Assembly (NCBI GenBank): GCA_026392145.1 | Contig: JAPLCS010000186.1 | Location: 1 to 21,702 of the forward strand | Length of the DNA: 21,702 bases | Origin: Fimbriimonadales bacterium | Lineage (GTDB): Bacteria; Armatimonadota; Fimbriimonadia; Fimbriimonadales; Fimbriimonadaceae | Direction of reading: 5' to 3' | Part shown: positions 7,620 through 15,570 of the stretch, piece by piece | Position numbering within the stretch: position 1 is the first letter of the stretch | How the letters are laid out: each line of letters begins with the position of its first letter | Position numbers and translations under genes: made by a program | Notes under the pieces: model-generated | Database searches by the model: none | What the model saw: only the letters and a program-made list of their open reading frames with translations | What the model was told of the DNA's origin: nothing

Positions 7620-7970
7620 TTAAGGTAACGCATGGGTTGAGTAAGAGCATGTTGCAACTGAAGAAACTGCTTTAAGGTCATAAGTTCCCCCAGACGGACA
7701 CACTGGTGTGTTTTTCAGATACAAAGTTGAACCCACCAAATCAGAGAAAGCACATGTATCGCCAGTCTTCTTTTTGTTTTCCATTGCCCACTGCTCTTTG
7801 GCCGTGTCCATGTTCATAAGATTTGACATACATTGGGAACGTCTTGCTGTTTCACGAGCTTTCAACCATTGAGGTGCAGCCATGGTAGCTATCATCCCAA
7901 TGACTAGGATGACCATCATGATTTCAACTAGCGTAAATCCGCGTTGTCGTTTAATTTTTGAATTAATCAC
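7620..7970 (-). CDS. Type IV pilin-like protein, small (paralogue B)
   Basis: The 116-aa product starts at a GTG (7970), with AGGA about 10 nt upstream. The leader MINSKIKRQRG precedes FTLVEIMMVILVIGMIATMAAPQWLKARETARRSQCMSNL, a canonical type III-leader prepilin. The short C-terminal domain has cysteines in CAFSDL, the block PVCPSGGTYDLKAV and SSVATCSYSTH. The CPxGGxY block is typical of compact pilins (PilE/GspG-like) in Verrucomicrobiota, Planctomycetota and Armatimonadota. It is clearly a paralogue of the gene at 8100-8447. It is likely a major or minor subunit of the pilus built with the downstream minor pilins. Confidence 0.87.
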   Translation of the reverse strand: MINSKIKRQRGFTLVEIMMVILVIGMIATMAAPQWLKARETARRSQCMSNLMNMDTAKEQWAMENKKKTGDTCAFSDLVGSTLYLKNTPVCPSGGTYDLKAVSSVATCSYSTHALP

Positions 7971-8099
7971 TCAATTACGTTCCTATTAGTTCTTTCCACA
8001 ATTCAGGTTGAAAATTAGTCTTCAGAAGGGGTTTATTCCACCGATTCAGACATTAATCAAAAAACAAGTAAATTTCCCTATATGAAGAATTTCGGTTAT

Positions 8100-8447
8100 T
8101 CAGAATGTCTGATGTCCAGTAAATGAACAGGTCGGCACTTCTCCAATAGCTTTGAAATTATAGGTACCGCCGGATTGACAGATCGGCATCTCAGAAAAAT
8201 AGTCGTCTGCTTGCAAGTCAGAAAAAGAGCAGGTATCCCCGCTCCTCTTATTGTGAGCAAAAGCATACTGTTCTTTGAATTCATCAATTTTCTTCAGATT
8301 AGTCAAGCAGGTACTGCGTCTCGCGTTCTCTCTACCTTTCATCCACTGTGGTACAGCGACTGTAACGAGCATTCCCAAGATTGAAATCACCATCATGACT
8401 TCGACCAATGTAAATCCAGCCCGGTTAGTTCGAATAATCTTTTTCAT
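8100..8447 (-). CDS. Type IV pilin-like protein, small (paralogue A)
   Basis: I choose the ATG at 8447 (MKKIIRTNRAG); an in-frame TTG at 8465 would add six residues without improving the leader. The 115-aa product has the prepilin helix FTLVEVMMVISILGMLVTVAVPQWMKGREN and then ARRSTCLTNL. The C-terminal block has cysteines in CSFSDL, PICQSGGTYNFKAI and EVPTCSFTGH, in the same places as its neighbour 7620-7970. The two genes are an obvious tandem duplication, separated by about 130 bp that could hold a promoter for the second copy. No clear Shine-Dalgarno is seen. It is the first gene of the pilin cluster, downstream of the ABC permease. Confidence 0.87.
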   Translation of the reverse strand: MKKIIRTNRAGFTLVEVMMVISILGMLVTVAVPQWMKGRENARRSTCLTNLKKIDEFKEQYAFAHNKRSGDTCSFSDLQADDYFSEMPICQSGGTYNFKAIGEVPTCSFTGHQTF

Positions 8448-8538
8448 GGAAATAAGAGGTAGCAATTTTCGTGCCTAAAAGCGCACCTTTTTGCAACCCA
8501 GCATTTCCTTTGTTTACAAAAACAAGAACAAAGAGTGT

Positions 8539-10023
8539 TTATCGTTCGCCTGGGAGCACTATCCCCTTCATGATGACCTTCTGGGCAAACAGAAAAACCA
8601 TCAGAGTTGGCAAAGCAGCAAGCGCTAACGCTGCCATCACCACAGCCTTCGGTGCGGAAGTCTGCAACTGATAGACCCAAACCATCAAGGTCCACATCTT
8701 TTGGTCTTGCGCAACCAGGAACGCAAACATAAACGTACTGTAGCTTGCCATGAAAGCCATCAATGCCAAGTAACCCAAGACTGGACGGCTCAGAGGGACT
8801 GCGATGCGCATCAACAAGGTAGTTTCCGGTGCACCATCAAGTTGTCCGGCTTCATAGAGTTCAGCGGGAAGAGAATCAAAAAAGCCCTTCAGCAAAAAGA
8901 TCATGTAACCACTCGCCGCACCAGGCAAAATAAGTGCCGCAAAGGTATTCAATAATCCCAATTCCTTCAGAAGCAAAAAGGACGGAATCATCGCCACTTC
9001 GGCTGGAAACGCCATAGTCGCGAGTAGAAATAACAAAATCTTGCCCGATGCTCGGATGGGATACCGAGAGAGTGCATAGGCAGCTAACGGATTAACTATG
9101 AGTTGTGTAAGGATTGCCAGACCACAAAAAATCACTGTGTTGAGGACCGCACGTCCATGAATCAATATGTAATCCACAACATAGCGATAGTTTCGACTCG
9201 CAAATTCGTTCCGGATTGAGGTTCCAAATTTCCTAACGTGTTCCGATTCGACAAAGGCGATTGGCATTTCAGAACCATACTGCCGCCTGAAACTTTCCTC
9301 GGCGGTTCCCTTTTTGAATCTGTCAGGAACCTTTGTTTGAAATTCTTGCCAAACCTCGGGAGCAATAACCTTTGGAATAACTAGTTCCTCAAACCGACTG
9401 GCTTCAGCAGATTTTAGTTCGGCAGGAACCTCCTCAAATCGATTCTTAAACTTAATTTTCAGAAAGTCTTGCCACATTCGAGTGGTTCGAATAGGTATCC
9501 GGAATTCAGCTGGCAACGTTTTCTTGAATTCCAACCGCGCCTCGCTTGGTGGCAAAACGGTCTGGAATGCCACATTCTCTTCTATGTAAGCTTTGTTGAG
9601 CTTTTCAATGGAACCAAACTTTGCTCTCAACCAAGATTGATACTTCTCATTCAGTCTGCTAGTCACCTGATTAGGTGCCTGCTTAAACCCCGCAACCCAC
9701 TGCTCGCTGGGCAATGACTCCAAAAACTTACCGTAGTCCACCGCATTATCAGAACTCTTGAGAGCACGCGTACTGATAATCTGCCCTTCATCGCCCGAAT
9801 ACTTGTCATCTACATATTTAGCTACGAGTTCCTTAGATTCAGAAAAATATGTTGGGATGATAGAGACGTCGTTTTGATCAGTAGGTCCCTTCAACCCCGT
9901 GCTCACCATAAGCATGAAAGGATATAAAGTGGTGACTGCACCGATCGTTAAAATCGTATAGAGCGTGAACAATGCAATCCTAGCACGTGGTCGCTTACGA
10001 CCGACTTTGCTCACCAAACTCAT
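8539..10023 (-). CDS. Carbohydrate ABC transporter permease (MalG-type) with a large extracytoplasmic insertion
   Basis: The inner-membrane permease has 494 aa against about 280 for a typical MalG/LplC homologue. TM1 is near residues 16-40 and the remaining TM helices start near 281. The signature cytoplasmic EAA loop, EAGQLDGAPETTLLMRIAVP (391-410), docks the ATPase. Between TM1 and TM2 lie about 240 mostly hydrophilic residues, with W/F-L-x-x-K-F-type segments at 130-146 (WLRAKFGSIEKLNKAY), 187-203 and 245-257. The first resembles a block found in GH42 beta-galactosidases. The partner permease (MalF-type), binding protein and ATPase are not in the window. It lies 28 bp after dapE and may be cotranscribed with it. 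Substrate is unknown, with a sugar or oligosaccharide most likely from the family. Confidence 0.87.
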   Translation of the reverse strand: MSLVSKVGRKRPRARIALFTLYTILTIGAVTTLYPFMLMVSTGLKGPTDQNDVSIIPTYFSESKELVAKYVDDKYSGDEGQIISTRALKSSDNAVDYGKFLESLPSEQWVAGFKQAPNQVTSRLNEKYQSWLRAKFGSIEKLNKAYIEENVAFQTVLPPSEARLEFKKTLPAEFRIPIRTTRMWQDFLKIKFKNRFEEVPAELKSAEASRFEELVIPKVIAPEVWQEFQTKVPDRFKKGTAEESFRRQYGSEMPIAFVESEHVRKFGTSIRNEFASRNYRYVVDYILIHGRAVLNTVIFCGLAILTQLIVNPLAAYALSRYPIRASGKILLFLLATMAFPAEVAMIPSFLLLKELGLLNTFAALILPGAASGYMIFLLKGFFDSLPAELYEAGQLDGAPETTLLMRIAVPLSRPVLGYLALMAFMASYSTFMFAFLVAQDQKMWTLMVWVYQLQTSAPKAVVMAALALAALPTLMVFLFAQKVIMKGIVLPGER

Positions 10024-10051
10024 AATCAGAGATTACCTGCCGACCAAATAA

Positions 10052-11179
10052 CTAGCTTTGTCTAACAAGTAGCTTTTGCAACAGTCGAGAATAAATCCGC
10101 TCTGTGGTTACAAGTTCTTGCAAACCAACTCGTTCGTCAATGCAGTGAATCGTTGCATTAATGGGCCCAAACTCTATGACAGGAATCTTGTGATGAGCAA
10201 AAACTCGAGCGTCGGAGGTTCCTCCACCGGTACCAATTGCCGCTTCAACCCCTGTTTCCTCAAATATAGCCTGCCTGCATCTTGTAATCAAACCATCATG
10301 CTTGGTCAAGAAAGGATGGGCACTTTGCTGAAACTCCAACGTAACATCATAGGGCATAGAAACTCGTTTGACTTCCTCAATTAGAGATTCCATCGTCCAA
10401 ACAGGTGAAAACCGCAGATTAAAATCAACAGTCATAGATCCTGGAATTACATTCTTTGCACCTGTTCCCGAGTGCACATTAGACACCTGCAAACAAGTAG
10501 GTTCAAACGATTCAAATCCCTCATCCCATACTTTTTCTGTGATCATGGATAGCCAGCTTGCTGCAGCATGAATCGGATTCGAAGCAAGATGAGGATAAGC
10601 CACATGCCCCTGAACTCCTTCAAAAACAGCTTGAACATTAAGCGAACCGCGACGACCCACCTTCAAAGTGTCTCCCAAGACTTGTTCGCTGGTCGGTTCA
10701 CCAACCAACGTTAAGTCAATTGTTTCGCCTCGATTCAGTAATTGTTGAAGCGCATAGGGTGTCCCGTGAGTCCCTAACCCTTCCTCGTCAGAAGTTGAGA
10801 GAAACATGACCTTTCCTTGGTGATTAGGGTTCAAACGAACAAACTCAATTAGAGCAATCACCATCGCGGCTAGCGCTCCCTTCATGTCGGCAGCACCTCG
10901 ACCAATCAAATAACCGTCTCGTTCTGTTGGTTCAAAGGGAGGCGAACTCCATAAATACTCAGGTCCAGGGGGAACCACATCACAGTGCCCGGCAAACATA
11001 ATCGTGGGGGCACCAAATCCGTGGCTGGCAACTAAATTAGAGACACCCTCACTGTTGAAAAACTCAACCTTCCAACCGCATGACACAAAAAGCCTTTCCA
11101 GAAGATCGTGACATCCAGCATCGTTGAGAGTAACCGAAGGACAAGCAATAAGTTTCTTGGCGAGTTCGATTACATCCAT
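10052..11179 (-). CDS. dapE: Succinyl-diaminopimelate desuccinylase (DapE)
   Basis: DapE hydrolyses N-succinyl-LL-2,6-diaminopimelate to LL-DAP and succinate in lysine/peptidoglycan synthesis. The 375-aa length is normal for this M20 metallopeptidase. The di-zinc ligands and catalytic residues are all in place: H65 and D67 (FAGHCDVVPPG), D98 (GRGAADMKG), E132/E133 (SDEEG), E161 (VGEPTSE) and H345 (INATIHCIDE). Specific DapE blocks are also present: KVGRRGSLN, GVQGHVAYPHLASNPIH, NVIPGSMTVDFNLRFS and GGGTSDAR. It lies 43 bp downstream of dapD on the same strand, forming a compact succinylase-pathway pair. Confidence 0.95.
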   Translation of the reverse strand: MDVIELAKKLIACPSVTLNDAGCHDLLERLFVSCGWKVEFFNSEGVSNLVASHGFGAPTIMFAGHCDVVPPGPEYLWSSPPFEPTERDGYLIGRGAADMKGALAAMVIALIEFVRLNPNHQGKVMFLSTSDEEGLGTHGTPYALQQLLNRGETIDLTLVGEPTSEQVLGDTLKVGRRGSLNVQAVFEGVQGHVAYPHLASNPIHAAASWLSMITEKVWDEGFESFEPTCLQVSNVHSGTGAKNVIPGSMTVDFNLRFSPVWTMESLIEEVKRVSMPYDVTLEFQQSAHPFLTKHDGLITRCRQAIFEETGVEAAIGTGGGTSDARVFAHHKIPVIEFGPINATIHCIDERVGLQELVTTERIYSRLLQKLLVRQS

Positions 11180-11222
11180 GATTCGCTGCAGATTCCTATA
11201 ACCGTCTCTTCCCTATCGCTTG

Positions 11223-12041
11223 TCAGTCTCTAAGCAGTTCATTTAGTGAAGTTTTAGCCCGAGTCTGGGCATCCACCCGCTTCACAATAACTGCGCAAGC
11301 CAAACTGTACTTCCCATCAGCTGACGGAAGTGAACCAGGAACCACTACAGAACCCGCAGGCACCCTTCCGTAGAAAATTTCACCAGTCGTTCTATCGTAA
11401 ATTTTCGTGCTCTGACCAATAAATACACCCATAGAGATGACTGAGTTCTCCTCAACAATCACTCCTTCTACAATTTCAGAACGAGCACCAATAAAGCAGT
11501 TGTCCTCGATAATGGTGGGATTCGCCTGCAATGGTTCAAGGACGCCGCCTAAGCCGGCTCCTCCACTCAAATGTACATTCTTACCAATCTGAGCACAAGA
11601 ACCAACGGTTGCCCAGGTATCAACCATCGTGCCTTCACCAACATAAGCGCCGACATTCACATAACTCGGCATCAATACCACACTGGGACCAATATAGGCA
11701 CCTTGCCTCACAATCGCAGGAGGCACAACTCGATATCCGCCCGCAGCAAAATCTTCGCTAGAAAAACCTTCAAACTTCAAAGGAACCTTATCAAAGAACT
11801 GCATAGGCCCAGCCTCTGAAGGTTCATTTGCTCGAAGGCGGAAGGACAGTAAAACTGCCTTTTTGATCCACTGATGTGTAACCCAGACACCATCAGTTTT
11901 TTCGGCTACTCGTAGCGTCCCAGCATCCAACATCGAAAGTACTTCATCCACAGCATGGCCAACTTCGGCAGGAAATGATTGTGGAGAATAAGATGCTCGA
12001 TCTTCCCAAGCGGGATCAATCAGATTTTCTAAGTACGTCAC
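11223..12041 (-). CDS. dapD: 2,3,4,5-tetrahydropyridine-2,6-dicarboxylate N-succinyltransferase (DapD)
   Basis: DapD succinylates tetrahydrodipicolinate using succinyl-CoA. It is a left-handed beta-helix trimer. The sequence follows E. coli DapD almost throughout: [103 protein letters not shown] and the terminal SLNELLR. The frame is open back to a TTG at 12104 (293 aa). However, E. coli DapD aligns only from about [12 protein letters not shown], and a promoter-like TATACT at 12071-12076 lies inside the longer form. I therefore favour the GTG at 12041 (272 aa). No good Shine-Dalgarno decides between them. dapE follows. Confidence 0.92.
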   Translation of the reverse strand: MTYLENLIDPAWEDRASYSPQSFPAEVGHAVDEVLSMLDAGTLRVAEKTDGVWVTHQWIKKAVLLSFRLRANEPSEAGPMQFFDKVPLKFEGFSSEDFAAGGYRVVPPAIVRQGAYIGPSVVLMPSYVNVGAYVGEGTMVDTWATVGSCAQIGKNVHLSGGAGLGGVLEPLQANPTIIEDNCFIGARSEIVEGVIVEENSVISMGVFIGQSTKIYDRTTGEIFYGRVPAGSVVVPGSLPSADGKYSLACAVIVKRVDAQTRAKTSLNELLRD

Positions 12042-12070
12042 TGGGAAGAGTTTACTTGAGTAGACCCCAT

Positions 12071-12097
12071 AGTATAACGGCTTTTTTAGGTTCAGTT
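12071..12097 (-). promoter_or_regulatory. Putative promoter for dapD-dapE
   Basis: On the minus strand, TATACT (12071-12076; five of six bases of the -10 consensus) is preceded at 18 bp by TTCAAC (12095-12100 region; a weak -35). Transcription would start near 12064. This is pattern-based only. Confidence 0.35.
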
Positions 12098-12106
12098 GAA
12101 CCAAGC

Positions 12107-12140
12107 AGCCTCCCGAAATCAGAACACGACACGGGAGGCT
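12107..12140. terminator. Hairpin between the sugar isomerase gene and dapD
   Basis: A perfect 9-bp inverted repeat, AGCCTCCCG (12107-12115) and CGGGAGGCT (12132-12140), surrounds a 16-nt loop. It lies just past the stop of the 12162-13145 gene. There is no T-tract on the minus strand, so it may be a weak terminator or a 3'-end-stabilising hairpin. Confidence 0.45.
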
Positions 12141-12161
12141 ACTGTATTGCTAGATCACTGT

Positions 12162-13145
12162 TCAGTCACGAGCCCAGAACATATCCCCAGCCGACTCCTG
12201 AATTACGCTCTCCTTGAGCACAGCCAACGCTTTTCGAAGGCCTTCCATAGGATTCATCAGACCGTCTTCATGTTCGATGCTCAGAACATAGTCATAACCG
12301 ACCATTCTGAGGTTCGAAACAAAATCCTTCCACCAAGCCGTGTCGTGACCATATCCTACCGATCGGAAGACCCAACTTCGGCTCAAAATATCACCGTACG
12401 ACTTGGTATCCAAGTTGCCATTTCGACCAGAGTTGTAAGGATCAATTCTCGTATCCTTGGCATGAACGTGGAACAAAGCCCCCTCTTTTCCTAGTTCTCT
12501 CACTGCTGCAATCGGGTCAATACCCTGCCACCAAAGGTGGGAAGGATCAAAGTTTGCTCCAACGTAGTCTCCGTCGGAACCAATACCATGCCGTAGTTTC
12601 AACAAAGTGTCATTTGAATAACAAATGAATCCAGGGTGCATCTCAATCGCAAACTTCACGTTATGCGACTTCAAAAATGCTGCTTGCTCTTTCCAGTATG
12701 GAAAAACCACCTGATTCCACTGGTAATCCAAAATGTCTCTAAATTCGTCAGGCCATGCACAAGTCACCCAGTTTGGGTTAACCGCTTGAGGACCGTCACC
12801 TGGACATCCACTAAATCCATTGACCACCGGAACGCCAAGCATCGAACACAATTTAACGGCGTCAACAAACGCCTTGTGGTGATCAGCAGCGACAGCCTTA
12901 TTGGGGTGAATCGGATTACCATGAACTGAGAGCGCCGATAACATCAGTCCTCTCGACTCAATCTTCTTCATCAACGCATCTCGCTCCGCCTTAGACTCGA
13001 GAAGTTTTTCAACTTCCAAGTGACCTGAACCAGGATAAGCACCTGCTCCAATTTCAACTGACTGAATGCCTTCAGCAACGCAAATGTCCAATGCTTCTTC
13101 TAGCGGTTTGTCGCCGAAAAGTGCGATAAAGAGTCCGATTTTCAT
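12162..13145 (-). CDS. Sugar phosphate isomerase/epimerase family protein (xylose-isomerase-like TIM barrel)
   Basis: The start at the ATG at 13145 is supported by GAGG five to six bases upstream (TGAGGATGAGATG). The frame extends to 13190, but those residues are not protein-like. The 327-aa product fits the IolE/YcjR/hydroxypyruvate-isomerase superfamily. The metal ligands expected at the strand ends are visible: E168 (FAIEMHP), D200 and H203 (NFDPSHLWW), H226/H228 (FHVHAKD) and E291 (LSIEHEDG). WHP-type substrate loops (SVHGNPIHPN, GFSGCPGDGP) are also present. These enzymes isomerise or epimerise sugars and polyols such as inosose or ketoses. The exact substrate cannot be told here. The gene is separated from dapD by a hairpin and is probably transcribed alone. 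Confidence 0.85.
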   Translation of the reverse strand: MKIGLFIALFGDKPLEEALDICVAEGIQSVEIGAGAYPGSGHLEVEKLLESKAERDALMKKIESRGLMLSALSVHGNPIHPNKAVAADHHKAFVDAVKLCSMLGVPVVNGFSGCPGDGPQAVNPNWVTCAWPDEFRDILDYQWNQVVFPYWKEQAAFLKSHNVKFAIEMHPGFICYSNDTLLKLRHGIGSDGDYVGANFDPSHLWWQGIDPIAAVRELGKEGALFHVHAKDTRIDPYNSGRNGNLDTKSYGDILSRSWVFRSVGYGHDTAWWKDFVSNLRMVGYDYVLSIEHEDGLMNPMEGLRKALAVLKESVIQESAGDMFWARD

Positions 13146-13242
13146 CTCATCCTCATTTTGCACGACATGTACGTTGTATAACCACCACAATTCGATTCGA
13201 ACTCATCTTGCTCAACCCGAATCAGTGCCACCGAATGCCACA

Positions 13243-13569
13243 ATGATAGATATGAATAGAGCGGAACTAGGTTCTAACTGGCTCAGCACAGGAGGTGCCT
13301 ATCTCATTGTAGGAACCGTATGGATACTCTCCGCTATCTTCTTTTCAGCGTATGCCATCAACCTTGGCAAAAAACACCAAAGCACCAACGACGGTTGTTT
13401 GCTTGCCATCTGTAACGTTGTCCTGAGCCTGGTTGGAGGGGCGATTGGTTACATTCCTGTAAGCTATCCGCTATCTTTGGTCACTTCGTGTCTGGGAGCC
13501 ATTCTCTTTCCACTTCTCGCCTGCATCTACTTCCGTCGTTCAATGCGAAAACCCCAACAAAAACGCTAA
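13243..13569 (+). CDS. Small multi-pass membrane protein of unknown function
   Basis: The start is uncertain. The ATGs at 13243 and 13252 are both plausible, while the frame runs back to 13066 across the start of the neighbouring gene in a non-protein-like sequence. The 108-aa product has about three hydrophobic helices: GGAYLIVGTVWILSAIFFSAY, CLLAICNVVLSLVGGAIGYI and LSLVTSCLGAILFPLLACIY. It ends in a basic tail (FRRSMRKPQQKR) that should be cytoplasmic. No family is recognised. The SRAP gene begins 24 bp after its stop, so the two may be cotranscribed. The promoter region would be shared with the divergent sugar isomerase gene. Confidence 0.55.
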   Translation: MIDMNRAELGSNWLSTGGAYLIVGTVWILSAIFFSAYAINLGKKHQSTNDGCLLAICNVVLSLVGGAIGYIPVSYPLSLVTSCLGAILFPLLACIYFRRSMRKPQQKR

Positions 13570-13592
13570 TTCCGACTTTAGCATTCGCTGCC

Positions 13593-14219
13593 ATGTGTTC
13601 CCGATATTCCCTTGCGATCACCCGAGAAGAACTATTTACTTCGTTCGACATCAAGCACGATATCACCACCGCATTCGACTTCCTACCGACATATAACATC
13701 GCTCCCACACACCACGTCCCAGTAATAACATCCAAAGAATTAGAACTCCTCACATGGGGCATTACTCCCTGGTGGGAACTACCCAAAAAGCTGCTTTTCA
13801 TTACTTCAGAAAACCTTCTTTCAAAATCAACCTTTCAAAACTTAGAAAGATGCGTGATGCCCCTGACCGGATTTTATGAGTGGAGAGATGGTCCAAGCGG
13901 AGAAAAAATTCCCGTTCACTTTTCAAGTCCACATCATCCAGTTCTCGGATTCGCCGGTATCAGACGCGGGAACGAATGCGCATTGTTAACGACCGTTCCA
14001 TCAGAATTTGTAAGCCAATTTCATACGAGGATGCCATCACTGGTGCTCCCCGAACAAACAAAGGAGTGGATTACCAAAGGAACGCCAAATCTTATTTCTG
14101 ACTGCTTCCAAGACCTGACCGCTTGGGACGTAACCACTAAAATGAGCAATTCTAAATTCCAAGGAAAGGAATGTACTGAACCATGCCCATTCACCCCAAA
14201 CCAAGAATCACTATTTTAG
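13593..14219 (+). CDS. SRAP domain protein (YedK/HMCES-like abasic-site DNA crosslinker), divergent
   Basis: SRAP proteins cap abasic sites in single-stranded DNA through a thiazolidine crosslink to Cys2. The start at the ATG at 13593 is fixed by the required MC N-terminus (MCSRYS), and the frame's upstream extension is rejected. The 208-aa product retains C2, N35 (YNIAPT), N74 (aligned with the Asn of the NAR-S-E-T block), E96 (GFYEW) and H144 (FHTRMP). These are the catalytic residues known from YedK and HMCES. The usual NARxET segment is changed to ENLLSKS, losing the arginine that contacts DNA in studied members. It sits 24 bp after a small membrane protein gene and is not near other SOS genes here. 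Confidence 0.88.
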   Translation: MCSRYSLAITREELFTSFDIKHDITTAFDFLPTYNIAPTHHVPVITSKELELLTWGITPWWELPKKLLFITSENLLSKSTFQNLERCVMPLTGFYEWRDGPSGEKIPVHFSSPHHPVLGFAGIRRGNECALLTTVPSEFVSQFHTRMPSLVLPEQTKEWITKGTPNLISDCFQDLTAWDVTTKMSNSKFQGKECTEPCPFTPNQESLF

Positions 14220-14247
14220 GCGTGTCAGAGAAAATGCTTAAATTTGG

Positions 14248-14320
<73 letters not shown>

Positions 14321-14374
14321 TTGCCGTATCACAAGTGTACCAAATTGATTCAGTTTCAACGTTTCATCTGAGAG

Positions 14375-14407
14375 AGCTCCTGCCCTATTGTTTAAAGTTC
14401 AGGAGCT
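14375..14407. terminator. Possible terminator-like hairpin downstream of the M42 peptidase gene
   Basis: An 8-bp perfect inverted repeat, AGCTCCTG (14375-14382) and CAGGAGCT (14400-14407), has a 17-nt loop. It lies between the stop of the peptidase gene and tRNA-Arg. No U-tract follows on the minus strand, so function is uncertain. Confidence 0.35.
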
Positions 14408-14417
14408 GACCCCACAT

Positions 14418-15470
14418 TCAAACGTGTGAGTAATCGCCGTTGTGTGCGTCTTCCAAGTACGCTGCCAATAGATCTATACAGGCCTGAACATCATCCTTAT
14501 GCACGGTCTCATTCACCGTATGGATGTACCGAGTGGGAGTTGACAAGGTAAACGCCGGAATTCCACCGTGCAACCTCTGCACACCGCCAGCATCGGTACC
14601 ACCCATCGGAAGAATCTCGATTTGATAAGGAATCTTTACCACAGCTACCTTCTTAAAGTGTTCAACAACCTTAGGGTGGCAAATCAACGAGCTATCCATA
14701 ATCTTTATCGCCGCTCCTTTACCAAGCCTCGTCACATAGTCCACTTCAGTAAGACCAGGAATATCATTACTCAAGGTTACGTCCAAAGCAATCACCACGT
14801 CAGGAGCAATCCGACTTCCCGCCGCGGCGGCACCCCTCAACCCGATTTCTTCTTGAACCGTTGCGACTGCGTAAATGTCGACGTCATGGTTTTGAACTTT
14901 TTTTAGCGCTTCAATCATGATAAAAACGCAAGCTCGGTCATCCATCGCCTTGCAACTCAGCAGATTTCCGAGTTGAATCATTGATCGGCTCATCGTCACC
15001 ATATCACCGAGAGCGACAACATTCTTAGTTTCTTCTCCAAGCCCACAATCGACAAAAAACGACTCCAACTTCTGTCCTGCATTCGCTTCCGCGTCCGTGA
15101 GCATATGCTTTGGCTTGGTGCCGTACATCAAAAGCCCCGGAAGCGGTCCGGTCGAAGTGTTAACCACCACACGTTGAGAATTCATTTGGCGCGGATCAAA
15201 TCCTCCAAGCGGTTGGAGCCGAATGAAACCATCCTTGTCAAAAAACTTGACGATGAAGCCAATTTCATCCATATGAGCGGCAATCATTACTTTCTTCCGC
15301 TCTCCGCCGCTAACACCAGTTCCCTTTTTGAGAGCAGTGAGGTTGCCCATACTATCGACAGAAATATCTGCGATTGAGGAAAACTCTCGCCGCACAATGG
15401 CTCTAATTTGATCCTCTTGGCCTGGTGCACCGTGACCCTCTACTAGCTCTCTTAAGAGTTCAAGATTCAT
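14418..15470 (-). CDS. M42 family metallo-aminopeptidase (FrvX/YsdC/PepA-like)
   Basis: The 350-aa length is normal for the family. The di-metal site is complete: H66 and D68 (AAHMDEIGF), D177/D178 (KAMDDR), E207/E208 (VQEEIGLRGA), D230 (ALDVT) and H317 (YIHTVNE). The loop ILPMGGTDAGGVQ is also typical of M42. Family members assemble into tetrahedral dodecamers in the cytoplasm and trim N-terminal residues from peptides; older annotations often call them endoglucanases. Which residue it prefers (glutamyl, lysyl or leucyl) cannot be read from sequence by eye. The gene appears single, bounded by the tRNA gene and a 164-bp divergent region shared with the Tad1-like gene. Confidence 0.93.
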   Translation of the reverse strand: MNLELLRELVEGHGAPGQEDQIRAIVRREFSSIADISVDSMGNLTALKKGTGVSGGERKKVMIAAHMDEIGFIVKFFDKDGFIRLQPLGGFDPRQMNSQRVVVNTSTGPLPGLLMYGTKPKHMLTDAEANAGQKLESFFVDCGLGEETKNVVALGDMVTMSRSMIQLGNLLSCKAMDDRACVFIMIEALKKVQNHDVDIYAVATVQEEIGLRGAAAAGSRIAPDVVIALDVTLSNDIPGLTEVDYVTRLGKGAAIKIMDSSLICHPKVVEHFKKVAVVKIPYQIEILPMGGTDAGGVQRLHGGIPAFTLSTPTRYIHTVNETVHKDDVQACIDLLAAYLEDAHNGDYSHV

Positions 15471-15570
15471 CCAAACAATTTACCGTCAGACGATAGCGGG
15501 TCGCCAAGAATTCCCAACATGACCGACCAATTATTGAATGAAACTGCGTTCTATAGGACTTTTGTTACAA

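Noticed and set aside
8466..8538. Inverted repeat CTTTGTT ... AACAAAG downstream of the permease gene as a terminator
   Set aside because: Short AT-only stem with no clear U-tract; it may be chance in an AT-rich gap.
13066..13242. Upstream part of the + strand frame over the start of the sugar isomerase gene
   Set aside because: It is Ser/Pro/Thr-rich antisense shadow of the isomerase 5' end, while the hydrophobic protein-like part begins after 13243.
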